From positions 6,768,734 to 6,832,733 of the forward strand of contig CP136061.1 of NCBI GenBank assembly GCA_032622095.1: a stretch of DNA of 64,000 nt. The letters are read 5' to 3'. The stretch's first letter is position 1. Each line of letters opens with the position of its first letter. The notes beneath the pieces are model-generated. The model had not been told where the DNA came from. It did no database searches and saw nothing but the letters and a program-made list of their open reading frames with translations. Below are positions 22,677-32,883 of this stretch, piece by piece. The stretch comes from Siphonodentalium dalli (Eukaryota > Mollusca > Scaphopoda > Gadilida > Siphonodentaliidae). The position numbers were made by a program, and so were the translations under genes.

Positions 22677-22945
22677 TTTAGTGTGTCTGTCATTTGCAGA
22701 ATGAGGTCACCAGAGGGTGAATTTAGTGACACTATCCCACATATGGGGCTAGCATCACTAAATTCACCCTCTGGGGACCTCATTCTGCTTAGGCCTCATC
22801 TTCTCTGGAAAGTTTCTTTATTGTCAAATTTCTATATAAACTTCTTGACATAGATTCTATATCTTTTTTAGTTTAGTTTTTCTATATCCCCAAATTGGCA
22901 GACGACATATTAAGCTAACTTTCAAAGTGATTTTGATTTAGCCAA
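22677..22945. mobile_element. Family H element, left part
   Basis: The left hairpin (arms with gcagaatgaggtcaccag / cctcattctgc) is followed by the H core (tttctttattgtcaaatt...ccaaattggcagacgaca). The right hairpin is absent. Confidence 0.75.
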
Positions 22946-22984
22946 ATAACAACATTAAAATTACGCTTGGTTAACTCCAATTTA

Positions 22985-23222
22985 CGTTTTTTTACCCTGT
23001 GCCAATGCATTCTCTTATATATGCGAGTCGAACATAGGTCGCCTCGCATATATAAGAGAATGCATTGGCCTAACAATTTTTTACAATTTTAATAATTTTT
23101 TCTTGTATTCTGTAACAATTTTATAATTTCACCCATACAGAGCCCCAGACAAACATGAGCAGACGACACTCTTCTATATGCTTCTATATATGTGTGGGGC
23201 TCCCTGCAGGGTAATGGATGTT
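22985..23222. mobile_element. Composite hairpin module plus P3-like end (inverted relative to 12303)
   Basis: ttaccctgtgccaatgc, palindrome (22993-23069), taacaatttttta spacer, then cagagccccagacaaacatg to gggctccctgcagggta. Confidence 0.65.
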
Positions 23223-23284
23223 TTTTTATTTTATGTCCTAAAAATTTTAAGAAACATTTATTTAAAACAAATGATAAAAAATTG

Positions 23285-23360
23285 TTAGGCCAATGCATTC
23301 TCTTATATATGTGAGGCGACCTATGGTCGACTCGCATATATAAGAGAATGCATTGGCACA
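23285..23360. repeat. Solitary ~70-bp palindrome
   Basis: gccaatgcattctcttatat and complement around gcgacctatggtcg, directly left of the LINE fragment. Confidence 0.85.
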
Positions 23361-23367
23361 GGGTCAA

Positions 23368-23825
23368 CTTTGAAACGTTTACTAATTGCGACATTGTCCA
23401 AACTCCATGCAGGGTTTACCTCCATTTTTGATTATCTCAAAGAACTTGCTCTCTTAGCCTCTCTATGTCTTCAATTAGAAGACGAAGAACATTTTTTCCT
23501 TTTCTGTATGAAGAATATTAACCAAAGAAATAATTTATTTCTAAAACTCAATCAACAAGTGGAACCAAAAACTTTACAAGGATCAAAAGAATCTTTCAAT
23601 AATTTTCTATGTCTTCTTGGCCCATCCAAGCACGTGAAACAAAATTGATATGTGAATTTATTTCATGTTCTCTAGACTGACAGGGTCCTCCACAGATGTT
23701 TCACCTATTATAGTCAATTTATAGTCACCAAATATATGATTTCTTTCTCGGATATATATTGTATATATTATGTTAGGACAGACATTTTATGGTTTGTTTT
23801 AATAAATCTTATCTTATCTTATCTG
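23368..23825 (+). mobile_element. 5'-truncated LINE (non-LTR) 3' end with TCTTA tail
   Basis: A 92-codon reading frame starting near 23370 contains a Leu-rich stretch followed by EDEEHFFLFCMKNINQRNNL. This resembles the C-terminal Zn-knuckle-like segment after reverse transcriptase in non-LTR elements (xxTEHFLLxCPxFxxxRxxL). The sequence ends in repeated atctt units (23806-23825), as in many LINEs with microsatellite 3' tails. The RT domain itself is absent. It abuts the palindrome ending near 23358. Confidence 0.55.
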
Positions 23826-23889
23826 ATTTGGTAAGGAAGTATGACTGGTGCACTCTGGTTACGATTGACATTTGTCCAAGATATATTAT

Positions 23890-23997
23890 CTCAGGGAGAG
23901 CTTTCCGATGAATGGCAACAAGCCATATTTCCGACTAAATCCTGAAAAGTTACCCATAATTCTGCTGTAGAAGAGTCGATTACTTAGAGCATTACTG
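23890..23997. mobile_element. Foldback element F, right half only
   Basis: gagagctttccgatgaatgg to gagcattactg, followed by TA. The left arm is absent. Confidence 0.7.
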
Positions 23998-24519
23998 TAT
24001 GTCAAAATATTATTTTGACATCTCAACATATATTCTCGAGATCTCGACATATAATTAGTCTTGACATATGACCTCGAGATAATATTTTAATATCTCAAGA
24101 TGCTTTGTTGAGATTTCTAGATAATAACTCGGTGGAAAAAATGTATTAACCATGTCGCAAATCAGCCACGTAAGATTTGATCAATCTGCATGAGTACCCT
24201 ATTACTAGTAGTCATTGTTGAGCGTTCACTCAACTTCATTGTTCATTGCATTTTTCAACCACCAGTGGCATACAAATTTGAATCAGGTGGTGTAGTGGGG
24301 CAATATTTACGATCTCAAATTTGCAAAATATGATGAAATTTCAGCTAACTTACAATTTTATGATTTACTGCAGATTTTAATGACAATAAAGTTGACCTGC
24401 GATATAATATAAATGTTATTTTACAGTGATTTTTATTTTGTAATAAAAATTGCAAAGGGATTCTATATTCCGAGTCCCGTTTTCATAGACAATTTCTTCA
24501 GTATTTTCAACATGCAATA

Positions 24520-24580
24520 CAACTAATTATATATTAAATTGAATTTTTAAATTATATTTAAAAATTCAATTTAATAGATA
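24520..24580. repeat. AT-rich palindrome
   Basis: ttaaattgaatttttaaa faces its complement across a 6-bp centre. Confidence 0.7.
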
Positions 24581-24896
24581 AATGAAAGTTACATACTGGT
24601 ATATAATTTTAAAAGTGTCATTTTTTTTTATCCATTTAGATTTTAGCAACAAAATTATAACTATTTACAACAAAGTTACACGTAAAACACATCGTAGATG
24701 CTCCAGTCATCAATACAGCCACTTGAAAAATTTGGACAAATTTAACCTTTTCACCCAATAATGTATGAATGAAATCCAATGTTTTCGCATATGTACATGT
24801 ATCTGACATGAAAACGTTTATCACAGCGTGTATCAACTAAATTAGAGGTATTGAATGTTAACTGTGAATTATTCCATAATATTTCCCTTGTCAATT

Positions 24897-25480
24897 TAGG
24901 TGTTCATGTGTACGGTGATGGAGTAAACACGTGATTGCAGATGTTGCCATGAGATGGAGAAAGTCGACGCCAAGTTGAAGCAAGAGACCACAGCTTTTAC
25001 CGAGGAAGAAGGACACTTTAAGTGCATAACCAAGACTATCCCAATCATGAGTGTGTGTTTGGACCAATGGGTACTTGAAGTTGCATGGTTAGGATGTCAG
25101 CAGCAATATAGTCATCTTCACGTCAAGTACAGACATAAAAAATACAGTTTATTCGGTGGTGCTATGGCTACCTTGGTTTACATACAGTAGTGTCATAAAT
25201 AATCGACTACTTAACAGCAGAATTATAGGTAATTTTTCAAGATTTAGTCGGAAATAAGGCTTGTTGTAATTCATCGGAAAGCTCTCAGTGAGAGCTTTCC
25301 GATGAATGGCAACAAGCCACATTTCAGACTAAATCCGGAAAATTTCCCATAATTCTGCTGTGGTTAAGGAGTCGATTATTTAGGGTATTACTGTAACTGC
25401 AGACCTCTTTCATCGTGTACAGCGAATGCCATCAGGCATGATTTCCCGAATGATGGGGTGAATTACAGGGTCCTACCTGA
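24897..25480 (+). pseudogene. P2X7-type C-terminal (ballast) domain pseudogene, interrupted by a foldback element
   Basis: The plus strand reads RDCRCCHEMEKVDAKLKQE, then CITKTIPIMSVCLDQWVLEV and YRHKKY. This follows the Cys-rich and VCL-xxVL-x(n)-YRH-xxY pattern of the P2X7 receptor cytoplasmic C-terminal domain, which also occurs in many invertebrate non-channel genes. After YRHKKY a loss of about 4 bp shifts the frame, and the domain continues as FIRWCYGYLG. It resumes after the transposon at 25185-25393 with NAIRHDFPNDGVNYR. A TAA at 24924-24926 and an upstream frameshift add to the damage. Removing the element plus one TA restores frame exactly across the insertion. It lies antisense inside TKT intron 1. 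No ion-channel part is visible. Confidence 0.7.
25185..25393. mobile_element. Foldback element F inserted in the P2X7-like pseudogene
   Basis: CAGTAGTGTCATAAATAATC to ...tatttagggtattactg with TA on both sides (25183-25184, 25394-25395). Taking out the element and one TA rejoins WCYGYLG and the following codons in a single frame. That proves the boundaries and the TA duplication. Confidence 0.88.
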
Positions 25481-25484
25481 TTTA

Positions 25485-25669
25485 CAGAGTGAACAGAATT
25501 ATGGGTAACTTTTCAGGATTTTGTGGGAAATATGGCTTGTTGCCATTCATCGGAAAGCTCTTGGGAACAGCTTTCCAATGAATGGCAACAAGCCATATTT
25601 CCGACCAATTCTGAAAAGTTACCCATAATTCTGCTGTGGTTAAGGAGTCTATTATTTAGAGCATTACTG
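25485..25669. mobile_element. Foldback element F, left end degraded
   Basis: The left terminus is cagagtgaacagaattatgg, missing ~25 bp of the usual end. The right end gagcattactg is followed by TA. Confidence 0.7.
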
Positions 25670-26275
25670 TAGCTCCAGTTAAAGGTATATATAGTGCAAG
25701 CCTGAGTTTAGTGTGTATAACCCATAGAGAGCCCCACATAGACTGGAGCAGACGACACTCCACAGTGCATGCTTCCAACTGTGTGGGGCTCCCTGTGGGT
25801 TAAACATTAGAGCATTACTGTAGCTCCAGTTAAATGCATATACATGTATAGTGCAAGCCTGAGTTTAGTGTGTATAACCCATAGAGAGCCCCACATAGAC
25901 TGGAGCAGACGACACTCCATAGTCCATGCTTCCAACTGTGTGGGGCTCCCTGTGGGTTAAACATTAGAGCATTACTGTAGCTCCAGTTAAAGGTATATAT
26001 AGTGCAAGCCTGAGTTTAGTGTGTATAACCCATAGAGAGCCCCACATAGACTGGAGCAGACGACACTCCACAGTGCATGCTTCCAACTGTGTGGGGCTCC
26101 CTGTGGGTTAAACATTAGAGCATTACTGTAGCTCCAGTTAAATGCATATACATGTATAGTGCAAGCCTGAGTTTAGTGTGTATAACCCATAGAGAGCCCC
26201 ACATAGACTGGAGCAGACGACACTCCATAGTCCATGCTTCCAACTGTGTGGGGCTCCCAGTGGGTTAAACATTAG
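25656..26275. repeat. Four-unit array alternating A-B-A-B, F terminus plus P3 element
   Basis: Each ~154-158-bp unit has gagcattactgtagctcc (an F right end), a short unique stretch and a P3 element (acccatagagagccccacat ... gggctccctgtgggttaa). Units 1 and 3 share aaaggtatatatagtgc and cacagtgcatg. Units 2 and 4 share atgcatatacatgtatagtg and catagtccatg. Confidence 0.88.
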
Positions 26276-26886
26276 ACAATTGTGTGTAGAAACTAACAGT
26301 TCATGCTCCAATCGCTGTGTCCCATGTTTGATAAATTTCATAATAATATTATTAAAATGCGAGGTACAGAATGATTTATGTGAGGGTGTAACTTTTTTAT
26401 GTGTTCATTCTCCAGAAGAAGAAAAATTATTTTGTGACAGGGGTTACACTAATACATGCCGAATGAAAATTGATATTGTCTCAATGTCCCCTTACCTTGA
26501 ATTATTGCTGCACTTCGTTATTATCTAAATCAACATTCGGATAAACCAGTCTCACTTAATTAATGCAGTCGATATCAGATAGAGAGTAGTAATGAGATGC
26601 TTTTTATAATTATCATGGAAAAATAGGGGTTTAGGCATCTGATCATTTTATATCATGGTGATTTTATTGCATTGTGTTTTATGGCAGGGTTCCTGTAATA
26701 AAGACCCAGTTTTGGTTCCCAAAAAAATTAAACGGAATGTAAATCAATATAAAAAGAGTTGATTTGTGCAGTTCTGGTTGTGTATTTAATTTCCGAATAC
26801 CAGTCACCAATTTCAAAACTGCAACAGAATGAAAGCTCATACATAGGATAGAAGGGTACGCACTGCGTTCATGACTGAACTACCCT
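26276..26886. other. Intron sequence with nothing recognised
   Basis: No repeats, conserved frames or motifs could be supported in this stretch. Confidence 0.5.
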
Positions 26887-27945
26887 GCTGGACAAAACAA
26901 GTGTCCACTTAACCGCGGTGCGGTTAGCATTGCCACCGCGGCTTAAATGCAACTACACCGCAGCTAAGGCCAAAGAAAAAAGATACTATGTTTCCGTACA
27001 TCGACCGACCCTAAAAATAACCCGCCGACCCTAAACTTTTTATTGATATTTTGAGAAAAAGTCAAAATTTTCGCAATTTTAATTTCCTGAGAGTGGATCT
27101 CCTGCCTGCTTTATGTCTTGTTTGGGACTTATGGAACACTATCAACAGACATGGTGGGTGTGTATCTGTATATATACATGTAAAGAGGTTATCACTGCAT
27201 ATATTAGGGGTATACATGTAGCTACTGTTTCCAAAAACCAGGCATGCTCGGTGGGTGTACTGGCTACCCCCAGACAATGGGATGTAATCGTCACAATACA
27301 TGTACGGTATAATGGCGGTATTATTGGTAAAATTCTTATAAAAAGTTAGTGACATCAATTTTGTACGAAGTTTATAGCCAAATTTATGAAAATGTGGTAT
27401 TAGATATAATAAAAAACATACGTAAGCATGAAGTAAGTTTGATTTTTTATCAATCTTAATGTATATTTCCACTGTGTTGATCAAGTAATACTTTCCCCAT
27501 GGCACGGGTTGGCATTTTATGTCACTTTGGTCGAAGTAGTTCAATATTTCTGCAGCTGGATAAAAAATATCAAAATAAAATAAAATAAATTCCCTACCTA
27601 CCTACCCTAAATTTTTCGCTATGTTACCGGAAACATACAATCTTTTTTCTTTGGCCTAACTACAGTTGGGCCGCGGTGTACTTGCCGATCGGCCATGGTG
27701 TAGTTGCCGCGGTGTACGTTCATTTAACTGAAAAAAGACGATACAAACCAGAAATCTAACCACGGTGTACATGCCGTTCAGCCGCGGTGTAGTTGCCTTT
27801 CGGTCGCAGTGTACTTGCTGTTCGGCCGCGGAGTACTTGCCGTTCGGCCGCAGTGCTCAACTGCAGTTACAAACTCTGACACCTGCGCCCGAACGGCAAA
27901 CAACACACCGCGGTGCCAATGGACACTTGTTTTGTCCAGTGGGGT
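26887..27945. mobile_element. Inverted-terminus element with ccgcggtgta subterminal repeats
   Basis: The ends read ctggacaaaacaagtgtcca and, inverted, tggacacttgttttgtccag. Subterminal GC-rich ccgcggtgtacttgccg units occur about six times at the right and in degraded form at the left. Superfamily not assigned and TSD not resolved. Confidence 0.6.
26967..27657. mobile_element. Nested element AGGCCAAAGAAAAAAGAT...
   Basis: AGGCCAAAGAAAAAAGAT at the left faces ATCTTTTTTCTTTGGCCT at the right, each followed inward by a tatgtttccg-like block and gacc/ctacc repeats. It sits inside 26887-27945. Confidence 0.65.
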
Positions 27946-28500
27946 ATATTAATGGTTCTTTGTAATCATATCGTTTGTCACTTTTGTCAAGAAATTTATC
28001 TAATGTGCTTATGAATTCGAACAGGCTTTCCGCAGTAACCATTTATGATGGTAATTTATTCCAGAGATCATATTCTATCAGTACAAACCCTGGGAACTTT
28101 GTGATATTCCAACCTAGTGAACCTACATTGTATTCTGACAGGGAATTTTATAGCATTGAACAAACAAGACAGGGTATATATATCTTTGTTAATACTTGTT
28201 CCTCGATAATCAACTTCACAGCAGGCGGTGGTCTCGGCTAGAGATGTCATGCTTTTTTTGTTACTTTTGTGTCAAGAGTTGAAATCGTAATAAACAATGA
28301 ATTAATTACCTGAAAGAAATTCCATGTATAAAGACACTTTGAGTCTTACAGACATTGCATGCTGATGCCGAGATTCAATTAAATGCACATGTTGATTATC
28401 TGATATTGCAACGAAAAGTATACTTCTTTTAGGAACTGCATGTCGAACTAATGAACCCTATTTCGAGTTGGGACCTTTACCTACAGACTGCAGTGAAATA
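27946..28500. other. Intron sequence with nothing recognised
   Basis: An 88-codon plus-strand frame (27975-28241) shows no known domain and is not supported as a gene. Confidence 0.45.
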
Positions 28501-28509
28501 CATAATTAA

Positions 28510-28914
28510 CCCTTTCAGTGCCAGGGGCCGATCTCATCGGCCCTAATTTACGGTCTGTAAAATCGGCCCTAAAAAAAGATTTTTTTGGGTTGAATTTTGT
28601 TTGGGTATGCTTAAGCATGCTATAGCGAATTTAAAAACAAACTGGATAAAACCTTAGGGGCATGTTATAACTCAAAACTATCACCAAGTATTCATAGTAA
28701 TAATTTTGATGCCCATGAAAAACGTAAGATTCCCTGGCAATAAACCTACAAAATAAGTCTGTTAAAGAATATCAGAAAAATTATTAAAATTGTTAAAAAT
28801 AATAACAAATGATGAAAAAATTGTTAGGCCAATACATTCTCTTACATATTTAAGAGAATGCATTGGCACAGGGTATATGGGTTGATACAAAAATCGGACC
28901 TGGCACTGAAAGGG
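28510..28914. mobile_element. Family P2 piggyBac-like MITE, reference copy
   Basis: TTAA at 28506-28509 and 28915-28918. TIRs are CCCTTTCAGTGCCAGG. Next to the left end is an internal palindrome gccgatctcatcggccc-like. It carries one shortened hairpin module. Confidence 0.88.
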
Positions 28915-28964
28915 TTAAAGACATATTATGGACTTGTTCGGGTGCGTTAAACTGTTGAGTTAGT

Positions 28965-29276
28965 ATTCAGGCACTACGCCAACAGGAAGAATGTAGCATT
29001 CTAATAAATTGCGGAAAATTTCCAGCAAATCTACCGTACCTCTCCATAGAAACCATCATCTGAACTACGCTCAATTGTAAATATTTACATCTCGATTCGG
29101 GACGCAACTATCGGCGACAAAGTAACGAAAACGATTTTCGCCATCGAGAGTCACTGAATTTAATTAATATATAATAATGACGGTGTGTGTTGTCAGTTTG
29201 GATTTAATATTTGTAAAAATAACTACTTTGAGCAACATTATCATCCATTTCTATTTGATCACCCAATCACATCACT
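28965..29276 (-). repeat. Dispersed ~310-bp repeat, inverted copy of 36405-36720
   Basis: Read on the minus strand it matches 36405-36720 over gtgatcaaatagaaatgg, ttgacaacacacaccgtcat-like and atttacaattgagcgtagtt segments with scattered differences. Function unknown. Confidence 0.8.
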
Positions 29277-29280
29277 TTAA

Positions 29281-29663
29281 CCCTTTACCCAACAAACCGG
29301 CCAAATAAAGCTTCAACAGCCTAAAATATCTTCGGTCTGTCTCAATAGAACCATACAAATATGGATATCATTGGAATCGGCTCCTTGACCACATTGTGAT
29401 AGTTACAGTTATGCCCTGTGCCAATGCATTCTCTTATATATGCGAGTCGACCATAGGTCGCCTCGCATATATAAGAGAATGCATTGGCCTAAAAAAACTC
29501 TTTTTTTTAACACTTTTTACCATTTTTTCTTACATTCTTTAACAATTTTTTAATTTTTAATGTGTTAAGCCAATGCATTCTCTTATATATGTGAGGCAAC
29601 CTATGGTCGACTCGCATATATAAGAGAATGCATTGGCACAGGGCCCTTCTGTTGGGTAAAGGG
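29281..29663. mobile_element. Family P1 piggyBac-like MITE, copy 2 (reverse orientation)
   Basis: TTAA at 29277-29280 and 29664-29667, TIR CCCTTTACCCAACA. Two palindromes, opposite orientation to the copy at 18847. Confidence 0.88.
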
Positions 29664-30207
29664 TTAAGGAAGAGATATTACCTGCACTGCTTTTTCAATT
29701 TCTTAACATCAAAAAGTTCCTAGATTTTGTACTGGTGGATTATGATCTCTACCTGTGTAGCTAAGTAGAGAGATTCATGGCATGATCTATCACCCGCCCC
29801 CACCACGACCTTCAGCATGGTGCTTCAGCCACCCCTGGCTGGAAGCTGTGGCTTGGAAGTGGGAGGAACGTTACACCATTGTACAATGTCAATTTTTTGG
29901 TGACCCATAATCATAAATATAGATGTTTACATTTTATCACATGAACTTCAGCTATACAATTTAGAACTAGTCAAACAAGTGTCAATTTTCTCAAAATTTT
30001 ATTTTTAGCATTGAATAGATATCTACATTAATTTACAAAGTCAGTGACCATGCTAAACTTATTTCAGATTTATGGTCCATTATACAGAATGTCAATAAAA
30101 CTGTCTTTCATTGAAAAAGACTAAACAGCAATTAAAAATAACCCTTTGGGGCATGCACTGTGTTCAGAAACACTTCAAACAGTGTTATATTTACATACTT
30201 ATTATAA

Positions 30208-30344
30208 CTTGTCCAAAAATTAAGACTATTCGGATTAAGATATATTTTAATATTGGACATTTACGTTTATTTGGATTAAGATAAACGTAAATGGGCAAAT
30301 ATTAAAATATAGCTTAATCCGAATAGTCTAATTTGTTGGACTAA
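30208..30344. repeat. Foldback repeat just inside TKT intron 1
   Basis: Arms of about 60 bp (gactattcggattaaga... and complement) enclose a small centre. It lies 28 bp from the exon 1 donor. Confidence 0.75.
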
Positions 30345-30372
30345 TTTTAACAGTGAAAAACAAGTGACTTAC

Positions 30373-30479
30373 CCCGAATTGCTGGCATTGGTTGCGCGTA
30401 TGCTGTGAATACGTAATTTGTTAGCAATGTCTTTCAATTCTTGCAGCATCCTTGCATCGGGTCGGTGATAATCTGTCAT
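30373..30479 (-). CDS. TKT: Transketolase, coding exon 1 (start codon to phase-2 donor)
   Basis: Transketolase is a cytosolic thiamine-diphosphate enzyme that moves two-carbon units between sugar phosphates in the non-oxidative pentose phosphate pathway. Read on the minus strand, the exon starts [20 protein letters not shown] and ends ...[14 protein letters not shown]. This matches the animal TKT N-terminus (MADYHKPDQQKLQALKD...; family knowledge). The ATG is at 30479-30477. A gtaagt donor begins at 30372 and leaves GG of a split Gly codon, which the first base of the exon at 8774-8891 completes (SG|HPTS). Length is 107 bp, 35 codons plus two bases. I chose this start because it gives the family N-terminus at the expected distance from the HPTS motif. 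No upstream in-frame extension looks conserved. Confidence 0.95.
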
Positions 30480-30720
30480 AGTGAAGAAGTTCTAATCCAC
30501 CGGGATGATATAAAGGTACAAAAATCGAGAAAATAAGTGCAGAGATTCGCTCAGACCGACCGGCGAAAACGGAATGACCGAGTCAAGAATAATCGGAAGC
30601 ACGTGTTGTGTCACGTGGTCGTATCAATTTAACTTTCGCGGCAAAGTCAAACTTCAAAGAGTCGCCGCCAAAGATCAAAGGTAAAGTATCGGCACGGTTA
30701 AATGTTATTTGGTGTGTGGT
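30480..30720 (-). promoter_or_regulatory. TKT: Probable TKT 5'UTR and promoter with paired CACGTG E-boxes
   Basis: This is the region immediately upstream of the TKT start codon. Two perfect palindromic E-boxes, CACGTG at 30600-30605 and 30612-30617, are separated by 6 bp. CGGAAG (an ETS-type core) abuts the first. Paired E-boxes resemble the carbohydrate response element bound by MondoA/ChREBP-Mlx, classically CACGTG-N5-CACGTG. Transketolase is a known target of that system in mammals. The extra spacer base and the missing transcription start evidence keep this tentative. No TATA box was identified. Confidence 0.45.
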
Positions 30721-32360
30721 AAACTTTAAAACTACTAAATACACATTTACCATTTCATAAAACTTTACCTATATGCCCTAAACTTTCTATTTGAGACAGC
30801 AGAGTTGCCACTGCATTGATAGACCGTGATATGGGTGGAGGATTACAACTTTGGCCAAAATTGTCAGCAGTTGGAAATTTCATGCCTCAAAGAACATTAA
30901 TTGGAAATTTATTACCGCTTAGGGTTGAATTTGTTCTGAAAGTTTTATAGTCCTACCCAAAGTGTCATGAGTGACAATTTTTCATACTTTCGGTCAAAGT
31001 TTTGGACCGAAATGGCAATTAATTGTAATTTTCCAACAATAGGGAGTGTTTTATGTTGTAAATAGTTTGCGGTACCAGTTGAATAATTTTAACCCAAGGG
31101 AGGAGTACAAATTGAATTTTTCATATTGGAAATTTCAGTTTGCTTCAGTCAAGAGGTGGTGCATGCAGTTGGAAATTCCAATGTGGGCCCCACCCCCACG
31201 GAGAACCTCTAGCCACGTCCTGATTTCAGGATGTCACCCCTTTCTTTCCTCGTATAGGCTACATGAGATGTTCGGTTGGTTGTTACGCACTAGTCATACT
31301 CCTTATTGTTAACCGGTCTATATGTATGTATATACTCGGGATTCATATGCCCTATTTTAAAGGAACGGGCGACTTTCGTTGCAGAAATATTCATATTTGT
31401 TCAAATCGCCATCAACGGAAGGAATATTAAAATATATATAGTTTTGTTCATATGCCAAACATAATCAGCGCGTAAATAGTATATATTGTCGTCAAGACGT
31501 ACGGTGGTGTACGTAAACAAGAACATGCTCGAGTTACAGAATTTTTGCTTCTGTTTGCATAACACAGCGCAATTCTATTGGTTAATCACACACAAATGAT
31601 ATAAACGCTCTTTATTATTTCTATATCAGGAAAACAGTAACAAATAACGCTATTTGTGTTTACCATATCCGGATCTAAACAAAAGCCAGGTTTTGTAACG
31701 AATTTTTTTGCCTTTGTGTACATAACAAAGGAAAAACATGTGACAATAACATAGGCCTACTGTTTATGCCATATTTCTGATTGTTATAAGAACAAGGTCT
31801 GTCTATATTTTACTATTATTTCTGTTTATGGCGGTTTTTGACGGAGCTCAATATTTTAACAGCATACCCACCCACCGCGAACGCGGCCCGTCGACCTTCA
31901 ATTATAACTGCACCCCCCCCCCCCCTTGAATCAGAATCAGAATCAGACCAAACACAAGTTTTGCATAATTCCATTTGCACCCCTTCGCACCTCAGTGTTC
32001 GGGCCTATATATTCATAAACCATGGTTCTATATTCCAAGTATGAGAACATTCAGATATTTTTAACCTGAATCTAGTGGTCTATAACTCCAGACAAATGCA
32101 CACGGCTACGGACAAGGGACCAGCAGGACACACTGGGCTGACCATGGAGAAAATTTAGAAAACTATATACAAGAAAATGAAAATCGCAAATCCTAGCATC
32201 TAGACTGACCTCAACTGAAGCTTTCCTAGTGTTGGACATTTCACACTCATACCTCCCCCCCCCCCCCCCCCCCCTCAGGTTGGAAAATGCTCCAACTGAT
32301 GTCCATTTCAATCCACAGTTTGACGAAATGTAGTAAAATATTGTTTTCTTAAACTAATTA
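30721..32360. other. Intergenic region between TKT and VGLL4, left part
   Basis: Contains short C runs (31911-31926, 32256-32274). No gene or complete element was recognised. Confidence 0.45.
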
Positions 32361-32883
32361 GAAGTTTTGTATCGACCACGGGGGAGGGACAATGAAACAC
32401 CGGGTCGACCATGGTTCATAATGTATTTAGAACGTGTTACTAATGTTACTCCCCCACCACATGCACGACTTGTCTAAATGTTGTCTTTCTTTTCTATTGG
32501 GATGCCAGGTTGGAATCAAATTTTGTCAACAATTAGAAAAAGTACCAAGAACTTCTGTAAAAAAAAAATTCAAAATTGTACAGTATAGTTCATATATCCA
32601 TGATATCTCAAGATCACGAGAAAATACCTAATTATTCTTCATTCGTGAAATTTAATGATTATTTTCATTTGTAGAAAGGCAACTACCCATAAATAATTTT
32701 CAATATTTGAGAATTTTAATGTCATGCCTGTTAATCAATGAAAAATTGACTTGAGATGAGTTGTGGGTCATGCATGGCATCATAACCAAGTTAAAGCTGA
32801 CCACCATATCTCTTAACACTGTGGCGGGGTGAAGGAGAAGATCACTCGATGCGCAGACGAGATCTCGGAAACGGGTGGAGCTA

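Noticed and set aside
27062-27544. 160-codon minus-strand ORF
   Set aside because: Lies in a nested repeat element. No domain recognised.
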